Shown here piece after piece: positions 54,711 through 63,958 of a stretch of 64,000 nucleotides of DNA. A program made the position numbers and the translations under genes. The stretch spans positions 248,001 through 312,000 of the forward strand of contig OZ252295.1 in NCBI GenBank assembly GCA_965250195.1, in the 5' to 3' direction. The notes under the pieces were generated by a model, which did no database searches, was not told the origin of the DNA, and worked only from the letters and a program-made list of their open reading frames with translations. The DNA comes from CAUZIR01 sp965250195 (lineage in GTDB: Bacteria > Chloroflexota > Dehalococcoidia > Lucifugimonadales > UBA2962). The first letter of the stretch is position 1, and every line of letters begins with the position of its first letter.

Positions 54711-57279
54711 CCAGACCGCGGCGTTCCAGCGTGTGGTCGGGCCCCAGGTGGACGGCAAACAAGAAGGCCGCCCCGAGCGGCCGATGCTCGAAAACCCCAT
54801 CGAGCTGCTGAAATACTACAGCCCACAGGAGGGCTGGGGTACGTTCGCGATCTTGTGGGGCCTTTTGTTGGTGGTCGCCGTCACTCTGCAGCAGGCCGAT
54901 TGGACCGATACGCCGGGGATGATCTTCATCGTGCTGGCATCATCTCTAGTCGGGCTCGGTTTGGCGAAGGTCAGATTGCCCTGGCCGTTGCTGATTCTCG
55001 CCGGCCTGGCACTGGGGTTCCTATTGGTCTACTGGCAGACGTCCCGACTCGTCCCCGACGAGTCGTTCATCGGCCAGATTCGCCAGACCGGCGTGCGACT
55101 AGAAGAGTGGTACCTGGCGGCAACTTCGGGTGGGATAAGCACGGACCTGATGCCGTTTTCCATGGCCCTACTCGGGGCTACCTGGCTGCTGGGCTTTCTC
55201 AGCGCGTGGTTCCTCTTTCGCCGGGCCAACGTGTGGCCGACGATTCTGCTGACCGGGGTGGCGCTGTTTACGCACATCAGCTTCCTGCCGAGCGAACGGG
55301 TCGCCTCGTTCTTCGTGTTCGTGGCCCTGGTAATGCTGCTCATCGTGCGCATGGGCTCGGTGAAAAGCCAGATGAAATGGAGGGCCAACGGCACCCGCTT
55401 TTCTTCCGGGTCGGGCTGGGTGACGGTGGGCGCTGCCCTGGCGCTGTCTGCGCTGGTGCTGGCCGTCTCGGCTTCCTTGCCGCTCAACGTCTACGTGTCC
55501 CGCTCGGTCGCCACCATATGGACGCAGGTGCGGACTCCGGTGGCGTCTCTCGAAGGGGGGTTCGCGAGACTGGTTACGGGAATCGCCTCGAAAAAGAACA
55601 TCCACGGTCGCCCGTTCGGTGACAACCTGCCGTTCTTGGGCGCCATCAATTTCAACGGCGATGTGGTCTTTACCGCCGATACCGAGTTCCCCTCTTACTG
55701 GCTTTCGCGGACCTACAGCGAGTACACGTCGCTCGGCTGGATTGCCGGGGAAACCAGGACGCTCGACGTGGGCCCGGACACGGTGCTCCCGTCGCCAGGT
55801 GACTCGCTGAAACGAACGGCCGTACCCCAGAGCCTTCGCCTGAATTTCAACAGCACCTCAATGCTGGCCGGGGGTGACCTGGAATGGCTGAGCCGCAACG
55901 CGCAACTCGAGGTGCTGTCTCCCAAGTCGTTCGAGATAAAGATTGGCGACCCTGCCGGAGATGCGGAGTTCCCCGGTGACATTCAGACGCTGGCCAGAGA
56001 CCTGCGGGCGGCGCTCAACTCGCCGGTCGTGAGCTTCGTGGAGTCGGAGGTGGCCCGTCTGCTGCCCGATGATCTGGTGGTGACGAATGTCGAGTACAGC
56101 CAGCCAAGCGGCAGACCGCGGGTGGACGGCCTGACGGTGCAGCGCAAGGAGGCGATCTACCCGGACGTGGTGTCGTTCCAGTTCGATCAGCAGCTACTCG
56201 AAAGCGAGTCGTATGACATGGTGTCCTTGGTCTCTAGTGCTACGGACGAGGACCTGCGACGGGCCGGGACCGACTACAACTCCTCGATCACCGACCACTA
56301 CCTGCAACTGCCCGGTGACCTGCCGGACAGGGTTCGTGAACTGGCCGCCCGGTTGACCCGGACCGCCTTGACTCCATTGGACAAGGCCCGGGCGATCGAG
56401 ACCTACCTGCGCGGGCCGTCGTTCGTGTACTCCCAGGACATCGACGCACCACCCGGAGACGCCGATGGGGTGGATCACTTCCTGTTTGAGTCGAGGACCG
56501 GCTACTCCGACTACTTCGCAAGCTCCATGGCCGTGATGCTAAGAACCGTAGGGGTGCCTGCCCGCATGGCCGCCGGATACGCACCGGGGCTGTTCAACTC
56601 GGATTCTGGGCGCAACGAGGTTCGCGACTCGGACAGTCACGGCTGGGTGCAGGTGTACTTCCCCGACTTCGGCTGGATCGACTTCGAGCCCACCCCCGCC
56701 TGGCCCGACCCGGCCCGGCAGGTTGGCCGCCCGGCCGTCGCAGGTGCCGGCGGCGAGTCCGGGGTCTTCGAGAACCTGCCGGCCTCCGAACCAGAGGGTT
56801 TCCAGTTCCCCGCCCAGCTGGGGACGACCGGCCTGGGCCTGGAGGGCGGTTTCGAGCGCCCCGATACCGGCTTCGACGTTCTAAGGCTCATCGTAGCGCC
56901 GATAGTGGGCGTCCTGCTGGCCATTCTCGTGGCGATCGCGATCCTACAGATCTTGTGGAACTTCGGCATCAAAGGCCTCGCCGAAGAAACCCAGATATAC
57001 GCCAAGATGACCAGGCTCGGCGCCTTTGCCGGTCTGGGGAGAGCGCCCAGCCAGACTCCCGGTGAGTACGCCCATGCCCTGAGGAACGCGCTGCCAGGTA
57101 TTTCTGGCGAGTCTGACATATTGGCGACGCGCTACTCGATGGCACGCTATGGCGCGCCGGGTGCGCCGGGCGCACAAAGCGATGACTCGGAGAACCTGAC
57201 GAACGCCTGGAGAACCGTCAGGCGGGCGCTGGCTGGCAGGGTCTTTCGACGGTTCATGCCGGGCATGAGCGTCACTTGA
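54700..57279 (+). CDS. TgpA-like transglutaminase-domain membrane protein, Cys-to-Ser
   Basis: 859 aa: about six N-terminal membrane helices (DUF3488-like, to about residue 260), a large extracytoplasmic part, a transglutaminase core at about 540-680, then another helix (LIVAPIVGVLLAILVAIAIL) and a cytoplasmic DUF4129-like tail. The core reads RTGYSDYFASSMAVMLRTVG where the family has GYCDYFA: the nucleophile position is Ser603 (TCC). His647 (SDSHGWVQV) and the GWIDFEPTP acid region are kept. ATG start preferred to a GTG 24 bases upstream, with AGGG before it. Third gene of the MoxR operon. Confidence 0.9.
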   Translation: MAGSQTAAFQRVVGPQVDGKQEGRPERPMLENPIELLKYYSPQEGWGTFAILWGLLLVVAVTLQQADWTDTPGMIFIVLASSLVGLGLAKVRLPWPLLILAGLALGFLLVYWQTSRLVPDESFIGQIRQTGVRLEEWYLAATSGGISTDLMPFSMALLGATWLLGFLSAWFLFRRANVWPTILLTGVALFTHISFLPSERVASFFVFVALVMLLIVRMGSVKSQMKWRANGTRFSSGSGWVTVGAALALSALVLAVSASLPLNVYVSRSVATIWTQVRTPVASLEGGFARLVTGIASKKNIHGRPFGDNLPFLGAINFNGDVVFTADTEFPSYWLSRTYSEYTSLGWIAGETRTLDVGPDTVLPSPGDSLKRTAVPQSLRLNFNSTSMLAGGDLEWLSRNAQLEVLSPKSFEIKIGDPAGDAEFPGDIQTLARDLRAALNSPVVSFVESEVARLLPDDLVVTNVEYSQPSGRPRVDGLTVQRKEAIYPDVVSFQFDQQLLESESYDMVSLVSSATDEDLRRAGTDYNSSITDHYLQLPGDLPDRVRELAARLTRTALTPLDKARAIETYLRGPSFVYSQDIDAPPGDADGVDHFLFESRTGYSDYFASSMAVMLRTVGVPARMAAGYAPGLFNSDSGRNEVRDSDSHGWVQVYFPDFGWIDFEPTPAWPDPARQVGRPAVAGAGGESGVFENLPASEPEGFQFPAQLGTTGLGLEGGFERPDTGFDVLRLIVAPIVGVLLAILVAIAILQILWNFGIKGLAEETQIYAKMTRLGAFAGLGRAPSQTPGEYAHALRNALPGISGESDILATRYSMARYGAPGAPGAQSDDSENLTNAWRTVRRALAGRVFRRFMPGMSVT

Positions 57280-57830
57280 AGGCTCGACGGCTCTACTACG
57301 ATATTTTCGAGACCCGGGCAGGCTGGGTAGGCGCCATAACGTCTGCTGTTGGTGTCACTAGGGCAACCATCCCACAGCCCTCACCGGCGGACTGCGCCGA
57401 CGAACTGGGGCCGGAACTGGACCTGGCCGATCACGAGCCCGACGCGCTGTCGGGTTTCAGAGACGGTTTGCAGGGTTATTTCCTCGGAGAGGTCGTTGAC
57501 TTCACGGCCATCCCCACGGACTTCGCCGACGCGCCGCCGTTCATGCGGTCGGCCTGGCGAGCGTGCCAGTCCATACCCAGGGGTGAGACTCGAACTTACA
57601 AATGGCTGGCCGGGGCCGCCGGGCGACCCAACGCACCCAGGGCCGCGGGCCAGGCGATGGCGCGCAACCGGGTGCCGTTCCTCGTCCCCTGCCACAGGGT
57701 GGTGGCGAGCGGCGGCGGGCTGGGCGGCTACGGCTCCGGCAAGTCGGCCCTCGCCCTGAAGCGCTGGCTCATAGATCAGGAGGCGATGGAAGGCAAAGGC
57801 CCTCCCCCGCCCCACTGGTGGCGCTCCTAA
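57276..57830 (+). CDS. ogt: Methylated-DNA-protein cysteine methyltransferase
   Basis: Suicide repair protein removing alkyl groups from O6-guanine, 184 aa. Seen: SAWRACQSIPRGETRTYKWLA (helix-turn-helix region split over about 92-112), NRVPFLVPCHRVV with acceptor Cys139 in PCHR, GLGGYGSG and KRWLIDQE. TTG start overlaps the transglutaminase stop as TTGA, so it is coupled to the operon although unrelated in function. Confidence 0.94.
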   Translation: MKARRLYYDIFETRAGWVGAITSAVGVTRATIPQPSPADCADELGPELDLADHEPDALSGFRDGLQGYFLGEVVDFTAIPTDFADAPPFMRSAWRACQSIPRGETRTYKWLAGAAGRPNAPRAAGQAMARNRVPFLVPCHRVVASGGGLGGYGSGKSALALKRWLIDQEAMEGKGPPPPHWWRS

Positions 57831-57856
57831 CGGTCGCCCCATAGCTATGAGGTGGA

Positions 57857-57871
57857 CCGGGCGCGACCCGG
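57857..57871. terminator. Small hairpin between convergent genes
   Basis: CCGGG-CGCGA-CCCGG, a 5-bp stem in the 50-bp gap between ogt and the DUF2007 gene. No T-run; a weak candidate only. Confidence 0.25.
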
Positions 57872-57880
57872 CAGTGCAGC

Positions 57881-58105
57881 CTATTCCTCGGGAGTGAGCT
57901 CTTCGAGCACCTGTTGTGCGCGCTCCACGTCTTCTTCGAAAACCATCACCCGCACCGGCTGAAGCGAAACTCCCAAAAAGGAACTGGTGTCGCCCTGGCC
58001 CATCATCGAGGGCACACCACTGGCGATGAGCAGGTCGCGCAACATCTCGGCCTGTATCTGGTCGGGGGCGATTTCCAGGACCACCCACTTCTTTCGGTCT
58101 CTCAC
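57881..58105 (-). CDS. DUF2007-family small protein
   Basis: 74 aa: WVVLEIAPDQIQAEMLRDLLIASGVPSMMGQGD followed by VRVMVFEEDVERAQQVLEEL, the pattern of DUF2007 putative signal-transducing proteins (a PII-like small fold); motif split at about residues 8-36 and 52-70. Lies 50 bp after dnaE on the same strand, so probably in its transcript. Function unknown. Confidence 0.85.
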   Translation of the reverse strand: MRDRKKWVVLEIAPDQIQAEMLRDLLIASGVPSMMGQGDTSSFLGVSLQPVRVMVFEEDVERAQQVLEELTPEE

Positions 58106-58155
58106 TAAACTCTCCGCCGGGCTCTAAGGCTCTTCGGCCGAGGCCTCATCACAGA

Positions 58156-61100
58156 TCAGGCCTCTAAGCTGACCTGGCCGGAGTCGCCGAGCAGGGCCGC
58201 CAGGGTCTCGGCGAGCTCTTCGGTTGCCGCCACGCTGAGGCGCGGCCAGTCCATGCTCACCAGCCTGCCGCCCGTCGCGATTTCGAGGCCGACCTCGTCG
58301 TGGCCGCCGTGCTGCAACATTTCCCGCACCACCCTGTCCAGCAGTTGACGATCACGGTCGAGTTCGCCGGATTCTACGATGCGGAGGCTCAGCCTCTTTC
58401 GGGTGGACGCAGCACCGTCGTTTCGCTGCACGACGGGGGCCGCACCGTTGGCGGGGGCGGCCTTGACACCATTGGTGGCGACTACCGGCGCTGCGGGTCC
58501 GGGGCCGGGGCTGGCAACGTCAGGGGTTACCCCGTTCGATTCACTGGTCGGGGCCGCTACCGGCGGAGCCGATGATGGCGGCGCAGGTGGCTGGGCCGGG
58601 GCGTTGGGGACCTGGACGCCCTCTTCGACGGGGTGCTCCTCGGCCGAGATTGCCGAGATGCTGACCCTGTCGTCGCCCCTGTCCCTGACCGTGCCGACAA
58701 CTTTTACCAACCGTCCCTCCTGCCACACGTCGGCCGTCGTTTTTTGCAACTCTTCCCACACGAACACGTCGATCTCGCCGCCGAGCATCCGCAGGCTGGC
58801 GATGGTGAAGGGCCTGTCGTCGCGGGTGAAGCGGTTGGTCACACTCTCGACCTGACCGGCTATGTCGATCCGCATGCCGTTCATTCCGGGCCGTATGCCG
58901 TCCCGCGACAGGATGGTGGATGGGTCGGCACTGGCGGCCAGGGAGGCTATGGAACTCTTAACGGACAGGTCCACCCCGAGCAGTTCCATCTCCCAATCGC
59001 CCTTTTGTCGCTCGGAGGTGGAGCCTTCTTCGATCTCGATCTGGGCCAGCGGCACGTCCACGCTCTCGCCAAACATGTCGAACATGGTGGTCTGGTCCGA
59101 GCCCTTCATCCCGGCCTCGCTCTGGGCCAGTGAGCCTATCCGGGGGGCCGCGCTGAGAATGGACGTGCGGTCGCCGAAGCCGTCGAACGCGCCCGCCTTG
59201 ATCAGGCTCTCCAGCGCCTTGCGATTCACGGCGCTAAGGTCGGCCACCCTGCACATTTCTTCTATCGAGGCGAACGGCCCGTGTTCTTCTCGGGCGGCGA
59301 TTATCGGCTCGACGGCACCGGGGCCCACGTTCTTGACCGAGGCCATGCCAAAGCGGATGGCCGGAACCCCGTCCCCGTTGTCTAACGTGAAGTCCACTCC
59401 ACTGAGGTTGACGTCGGGGACCCGGACGGGGATTCCGAGTCGGGCACACTCGGCCACGGCGCTGGCGATCTTGTCAGCGTTGCCGGAGAAGGTGGCCAGC
59501 AACGACACCATGTATTCGCCGGGGTGGTGCGCCTTAAAGTACGCGGTCCAGTATGAGATGAGCCCGTAACTGACGCTGTGCGCCTTGTTAAAGGCATATC
59601 CGGCAAACGGCTCGACCAGCGCGAAGACCCGGTCGGCCACTTCCTGCGAGTAGCCCTGCGCCAGTGCCCCTTCGATAAACCGCTCCCGCTCCTTGGCCAT
59701 GATTTCGGGGACCTTTTTGCCCATGGCCTTGCGCACAATGTCGGCTTCTCCCAGCGAGTAGCCTGCAAATTTACGAGCAATGTGCAGGACCTGGTCCTGG
59801 AAGACTATGACCCCATACGTTTCGCGCAGGATTTCTTCGAGGTCCGGGTGGGGGTACTCGGGGGCCGCCCGGCCGAATTTAGCGTCGATAAAGGTGTCGA
59901 TGTGCTCCATCGGCCCCGGCCGGTAGAGCGCGATCATCGCAGCCACGTCGCCAAGTGAGGACGGTTTCAGGTTCTGGATGTAACGGGTCATGCCGGACCC
60001 TTCCATCTGGAAGACGCCGACGGTCTCTCCCCTCGATAGCAGATCGAAGGTCTTGCGGTCGTCCAGGGGAATCTTCGGCAGCTCGAGCCGGGTTCCGGTG
60101 CGTTTGTGAACCAGGTCTCTTGCCCGGGCCAGGATGGTCAGGTTGGCCAGGCCCAGAAAGTCCATTTTCAGCAGCCCCAGCGCCGCCACCGGCTCCATGG
60201 CGTACTGGGTGGTGTTGACCCCGTGCTCGTCACCCTTTACCGGCCTCTGCAGCGGGACGTACTCCTCCAGGGGTTCCTTGGAAATAACGACCCCGGCGGC
60301 ATGAGTGCTGGAATGCCGGGCCAGGCCCTCGACTCCCCTTGCGGTGTCCAGCAGCTTTTTTACAGCGGAGTCGGAGTCGTATAGCTCGGCCATCTCAGGG
60401 CTCGAGTCCAGCGACTCGTCCAGCGTTATGTGGAGTTTCTGAGGAACCAGTCGCGCAACGGCGTCCACGTCGCCGTAGGACATCGCCAGCGCGCGGCCAG
60501 AGTCCCTGATCGCCGCCCTGGCACCGAGGGTCCCGAAAGTGATGATCTGTGCTACATGGTCGCTGCTGTATCGATCAACGACGTAGTTGATGACCTCATC
60601 GCGCCGGTCATCCTGGAAGTCCATGTCAATATCGGGCATCTCCTTGCGCTCGAGGTTGAGGAACCTCTCGAAGACAAGGTCGTACTTCAACGGGTTGATG
60701 TCGGTGACGCCCAAACAGAACAGGACCAGGCTGGCGGCGGCGCTGCCGCGCACCGCAAAGAAGATGTCTTTTTCTCTGACGAAATGGGCGATGTCCCAGA
60801 CGACGAGAAAGTAGTTGGGATACTGGGTCTGCTCGATGACGTCGAGCTCATAGGCGAAGCGGGCGAGCGTTCGTTCGTCGGCCTCAGGGAGCCGCCTATC
60901 GAGACCCTCGCGGCAGATCTGGCGCAGGTAATCGTTCGCAGTGAGGCCGTCTGGAGGGACGTACTCCGGCAGGCGAAGCGTGTCGAAGGTCAGTTCCAGT
61001 TCGCACATCTCGGCGATGGCGACGGTGTTTGCGAGAGCTTCGGGCACGTCCGCGAACAGCTCGGCCATCTCGTCGGGGCTCTTTAAGTAGTAAGAGTCCT

Positions 61101-61815
61101 CCGTCATGCGCAGTCGCTTGGGGTCTTCGACGTTGGTGTTGGTGTGGATGCAGATGAGGATGTCCTGCAACGGCGCGTCCGCCTGGTGGACGTAGTGCAG
61201 ATCGTTCGTCGCCACCAGCGGGATATCCATCTCCTTCGACAGCGCGATCAGGCCCTTGTTGATGGTCGGCAAGTCGGGCACGCCGCCGTGCCGCATCAGT
61301 TCGAGATAGTAGTCCTCGAACATGTCCCGGTACCAACCGGCAGCGGCACGGGCATCGTCCAGCCTGCCCTCGGCGATCGCCCTGGGCACCTCCGCACTGG
61401 GACAGCCGGACAGGACGATCAGACCCTCCCGGTATTGCTCCAGCAGCTCCCTGTCTAGCCGTGGCTTGTAGTAGAAACCCTCGAGCTGCGCCTTACTCAC
61501 CGCCTTGACCAGATTTTTATACCCGGTCTCGTTTTTGGCCAGTATCGTCATGTGATACGGGCGCTTGTCGGCGGGCTCGCGGGAGTGTCGGCTCTCGGGT
61601 GCGACGTACACCTCGCAGCCGATGATCGGCTTGACCCCGTGCCGCTTTGCGATGCGGTAGAAGTCTATGGCGCCGTACAGGGCTCCGTGGTCGGTAATGG
61701 CCAGGGCGTCCATGCCCAGCTCGGCGGCTCGCTCGACGGTCTCTTCGAGACGACTCAGGCCGTCGAGCAGGCTGTACTCGGTGTGAACGTGGAGGTGGGC
61801 GAAGCGGTTCGTCAA
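58156..61815 (-). CDS. dnaE: DNA polymerase III alpha subunit
   Basis: Replicative polymerase, 1219 aa. Seen: PHP domain FAHLHVHTEYSLLDG at residues 5-19, VLSGCPSAEVPR, palm motif PDIDMDFQDDRR near residue 392 with catalytic Asp residues, HAAGVVISKEPL, LLKMDFLGLANLTIL, NKAHSVSYGLISYWTAY, a helix-hairpin-helix region, and an OB domain near 985-1040 (IAGQVESVTNRF). A Pro/Ala-rich linker precedes the C-terminal part. TTG start. The DnaE1-type domain order (PHP first, no exonuclease) fits Chloroflexota. Confidence 0.96.
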   Translation of the reverse strand: MTNRFAHLHVHTEYSLLDGLSRLEETVERAAELGMDALAITDHGALYGAIDFYRIAKRHGVKPIIGCEVYVAPESRHSREPADKRPYHMTILAKNETGYKNLVKAVSKAQLEGFYYKPRLDRELLEQYREGLIVLSGCPSAEVPRAIAEGRLDDARAAAGWYRDMFEDYYLELMRHGGVPDLPTINKGLIALSKEMDIPLVATNDLHYVHQADAPLQDILICIHTNTNVEDPKRLRMTEDSYYLKSPDEMAELFADVPEALANTVAIAEMCELELTFDTLRLPEYVPPDGLTANDYLRQICREGLDRRLPEADERTLARFAYELDVIEQTQYPNYFLVVWDIAHFVREKDIFFAVRGSAAASLVLFCLGVTDINPLKYDLVFERFLNLERKEMPDIDMDFQDDRRDEVINYVVDRYSSDHVAQIITFGTLGARAAIRDSGRALAMSYGDVDAVARLVPQKLHITLDESLDSSPEMAELYDSDSAVKKLLDTARGVEGLARHSSTHAAGVVISKEPLEEYVPLQRPVKGDEHGVNTTQYAMEPVAALGLLKMDFLGLANLTILARARDLVHKRTGTRLELPKIPLDDRKTFDLLSRGETVGVFQMEGSGMTRYIQNLKPSSLGDVAAMIALYRPGPMEHIDTFIDAKFGRAAPEYPHPDLEEILRETYGVIVFQDQVLHIARKFAGYSLGEADIVRKAMGKKVPEIMAKERERFIEGALAQGYSQEVADRVFALVEPFAGYAFNKAHSVSYGLISYWTAYFKAHHPGEYMVSLLATFSGNADKIASAVAECARLGIPVRVPDVNLSGVDFTLDNGDGVPAIRFGMASVKNVGPGAVEPIIAAREEHGPFASIEEMCRVADLSAVNRKALESLIKAGAFDGFGDRTSILSAAPRIGSLAQSEAGMKGSDQTTMFDMFGESVDVPLAQIEIEEGSTSERQKGDWEMELLGVDLSVKSSIASLAASADPSTILSRDGIRPGMNGMRIDIAGQVESVTNRFTRDDRPFTIASLRMLGGEIDVFVWEELQKTTADVWQEGRLVKVVGTVRDRGDDRVSISAISAEEHPVEEGVQVPNAPAQPPAPPSSAPPVAAPTSESNGVTPDVASPGPGPAAPVVATNGVKAAPANGAAPVVQRNDGAASTRKRLSLRIVESGELDRDRQLLDRVVREMLQHGGHDEVGLEIATGGRLVSMDWPRLSVAATEELAETLAALLGDSGQVSLEA

Positions 61816-61912
61816 AGCCAGGTGATGTTCTTAGAAGGGGTTGAAAAAGTGTTTAGGCATTAGACGAATTGTGAGACCTATTTATACCGCCCCCCGGCCC
61901 GAATTACCAGTG

Positions 61913-61950
61913 ACAAAAAAGAGGCCCTCTCCATCAGGAGAGGGCCTCTT
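61913..61950 (-). terminator. Intrinsic terminator of groES-groEL
   Basis: On the minus strand a perfect 14-bp stem AAGAGGCCCTCTCC/GGAGAGGGCCTCTT with a 4-base loop, followed directly by TTTTTTGTC. It ends 23 bp after the groL stop. This is the clearest terminator in the window. Confidence 0.9.
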
Positions 61951-61972
61951 ACTCATGGCTTTGAATTGACGG

Positions 61973-63583
61973 CTAGTAGTCCATCGGCGGAGCTGCCGGC
62001 ATGGCCGGTTCGGGCTCCTTGATGTCGGTGATCAGCGACTCTGTGGTCAGCACCATTGCCGCCACGCTGGCCGCGTTCTCGATCGCCGCCCGGGTGACCT
62101 TGGCCGGGTCCATGATGCCGCGCTCCAGCAGGTGAGTGAACTCGCCCACCTCGGCGTCGTAACCCGTGTCGCCCTCGGCCTCCAGACTCTGGGACAGGAT
62201 GACGTCGCCGGAAACGCCGGTGTTCTCGGCGATCAGCTTCATAGGTGCCTCTAGCGCCTGCTTGAGGATGTTGACGGCCGTGGACTCGTCGCCGGTCAGT
62301 TCGACCCCGTCCAGCGCTTGCCTGGCACGTATGAGCGCCAGTCCGCCGCCGGGCACGATGCCCTCCTCTACCGCGGCTCGTGTGGCGGACAGAGCGTCCT
62401 CTACCCGGTTCTTTTTCTCCTTCAGCTCGACTTCAGTAGCCGCGCCGACTTTGATGATGGCGACACCTCCGGAGAGCTTCGCCAGCCGCTCCTGTAGCTT
62501 CTCGCGGTCGAAGTCCGAGGTGGTCTCGTCGATCTGGGCCTTGATCTGATTGATCCGACCCTGGATCGCATCCTCGCCACCGGAGCCATCCACGATGGTC
62601 GTGTCATCTTTCGTCGAGACGACTCTGCGTGCGCGACCGAGGTCGCCCACTTCGACGGATTCGAGCTTGCGGCCAACCTCCTCAGAGATGACGGTGCCAC
62701 CGGTGAGGATGGCGATGTCCTGAAGCATGGCCTTGCGGCGGTCCCCAAAACCCGGTGCCTTGACGGCCAGGACGCTCAGCGTGCCCCTGAGCTTGTTAAC
62801 GACGAGGGTGGCGAGGGCCTCGCCCTCGATGTCCTCGGCTATGAGCACGACGTTCTTGGTGGCCTGGAGGATCTTCTCCAGGGCCGGGAGCACGTCGGAG
62901 ACGGCCGAGATTTTCTTGTCGGTAATGAGGATGTACGGGTCGTCGATCTCGGTTTCCATGCGCTCGGCGTTGGTCACGAAGTATGGGGAGATGTAACCCC
63001 TGTCGATGGCCATGCCCTCTACGAACTCCTGCTCGTAATCCAGGCCCTTGGACTCCTCGACGGTGATGACGCCGTCCTTGCCCACCTTCTCCATGACCTC
63101 GGCGATGAGCGCGCCCATCGCATCGTCGTGGGCCGACAGTGAGGCGACCTGGGCGATCTGTGTCTTGCCCTCGACGGGCTCGGCCATCTCTTCGATGGCC
63201 TTGCGCAGAACATCTACCGACTTGTCGATGCCCCGCTTCAGTGCCATCGGATTGGCACCAGCGGCGATGTTCTTAAAGCCCTCTTGAATAATCGCCTGAG
63301 CCAGAACCGTTGCCGTGGTCGTGCCGTCACCGGCGACGTCGTTGGTCTTGGAAGCTGCTTCCTTGAGGAGCTGGGCTCCCATGTTCTCGAACGGGTCCTC
63401 TAGCTCGATCTCCTTGGCGATGGTGACGCCGTCGGAGATGACCTGCGGTGGGCCGAATTTCTTGTCGAGGACGATGTTGCGCCCCCGCGGTCCAAGGGTT
63501 ACCCCCACGGTGTCTGCGAGCTTGTCGATGCCGCGCTTCATTGAGGCGCGGGCATCCTCGCTGTACTTAATTTGCTTTGCCAA
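61973..63583 (-). CDS. groL: Chaperonin GroEL
   Basis: 60-kDa chaperonin, 536 aa. Seen: KQIKYSEDARASMKRGIDKLA, TLGPRGRNIVLDKKFG, AGDGTTTATVLAQAI (ATP site), AVKAPGFGDRRKAML, VGAATEVELKEKKNRVEDAL and EEGIVPGGG. The C-terminus ends EPAMPAAPPMDY instead of the usual Gly-Gly-Met repeats. TTG start with GGGAG six bases upstream; the open frame upstream of it is shadow running into the groES spacer. Confidence 0.97.
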   Translation of the reverse strand: MAKQIKYSEDARASMKRGIDKLADTVGVTLGPRGRNIVLDKKFGPPQVISDGVTIAKEIELEDPFENMGAQLLKEAASKTNDVAGDGTTTATVLAQAIIQEGFKNIAAGANPMALKRGIDKSVDVLRKAIEEMAEPVEGKTQIAQVASLSAHDDAMGALIAEVMEKVGKDGVITVEESKGLDYEQEFVEGMAIDRGYISPYFVTNAERMETEIDDPYILITDKKISAVSDVLPALEKILQATKNVVLIAEDIEGEALATLVVNKLRGTLSVLAVKAPGFGDRRKAMLQDIAILTGGTVISEEVGRKLESVEVGDLGRARRVVSTKDDTTIVDGSGGEDAIQGRINQIKAQIDETTSDFDREKLQERLAKLSGGVAIIKVGAATEVELKEKKNRVEDALSATRAAVEEGIVPGGGLALIRARQALDGVELTGDESTAVNILKQALEAPMKLIAENTGVSGDVILSQSLEAEGDTGYDAEVGEFTHLLERGIMDPAKVTRAAIENAASVAAMVLTTESLITDIKEPEPAMPAAPPMDY

Positions 63584-63667
63584 TTTTTTCTCCCTGTATT
63601 TGGCCTGTGTCAGGCCTGTAACTGGTGCCCGATCGCTACCGGGCGGGTCGGTCGCCACTGAAGCGCC

Positions 63668-63958
63668 CTACTTCTTGAAGAGAATGTCGTCCTCTCGAAC
63701 TATCAGATACTCGGTGTCGCCCTCTTTGTATTCGGTACCGGCGTACTTGGAGTAGACGACGATGTCGCCGACCTTGACCTCGAGGGGCGTGCGCGACCCA
63801 TCGTCGTTCAGCTTGCCCGGGCCGGTGGCCACGATTTTGCCCTCCTGGGGCTTTTCCTTGGCCGTGTCGGGGATGTAGATCCCGCCCGCCGACACCTGCT
63901 CGTCGGACTCGGTAGGCTCGATCACCACCCGGTTGCCAAGCGGCTTGAAACTCGCCAT
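63668..63958 (-). CDS. groS: Co-chaperonin GroES
   Basis: 10-kDa cap of the chaperonin, 96 aa. Seen: FKPLGNRVVIEPTESDEQVSAGGIYIPDTAKEKPQEG (residues 4-40, in parts), VATGPGKLNDDG and VKVGDIVVYSKYAGTEYK. AGGAGGAAG lies just before the ATG. It is 84 bp upstream of groL, the standard groESL order. The remaining 42 bases of the window show no CIRCE element; the promoter lies outside. Confidence 0.97.
   Translation of the reverse strand: MASFKPLGNRVVIEPTESDEQVSAGGIYIPDTAKEKPQEGKIVATGPGKLNDDGSRTPLEVKVGDIVVYSKYAGTEYKEGDTEYLIVREDDILFKK

Noticed and set aside
61816..61912. TATAAA-like -10 for dnaE in the groL-dnaE gap
   Set aside because: TATAAA is present on the minus strand but no acceptable -35 stands at 16-18 bases, so I did not list a promoter.
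63584..63658. Longer GroEL with 25 extra N-terminal residues
   Set aside because: The extension lacks chaperonin similarity; TTG at 63583 with a good ribosome-binding site restores the family N-terminus.
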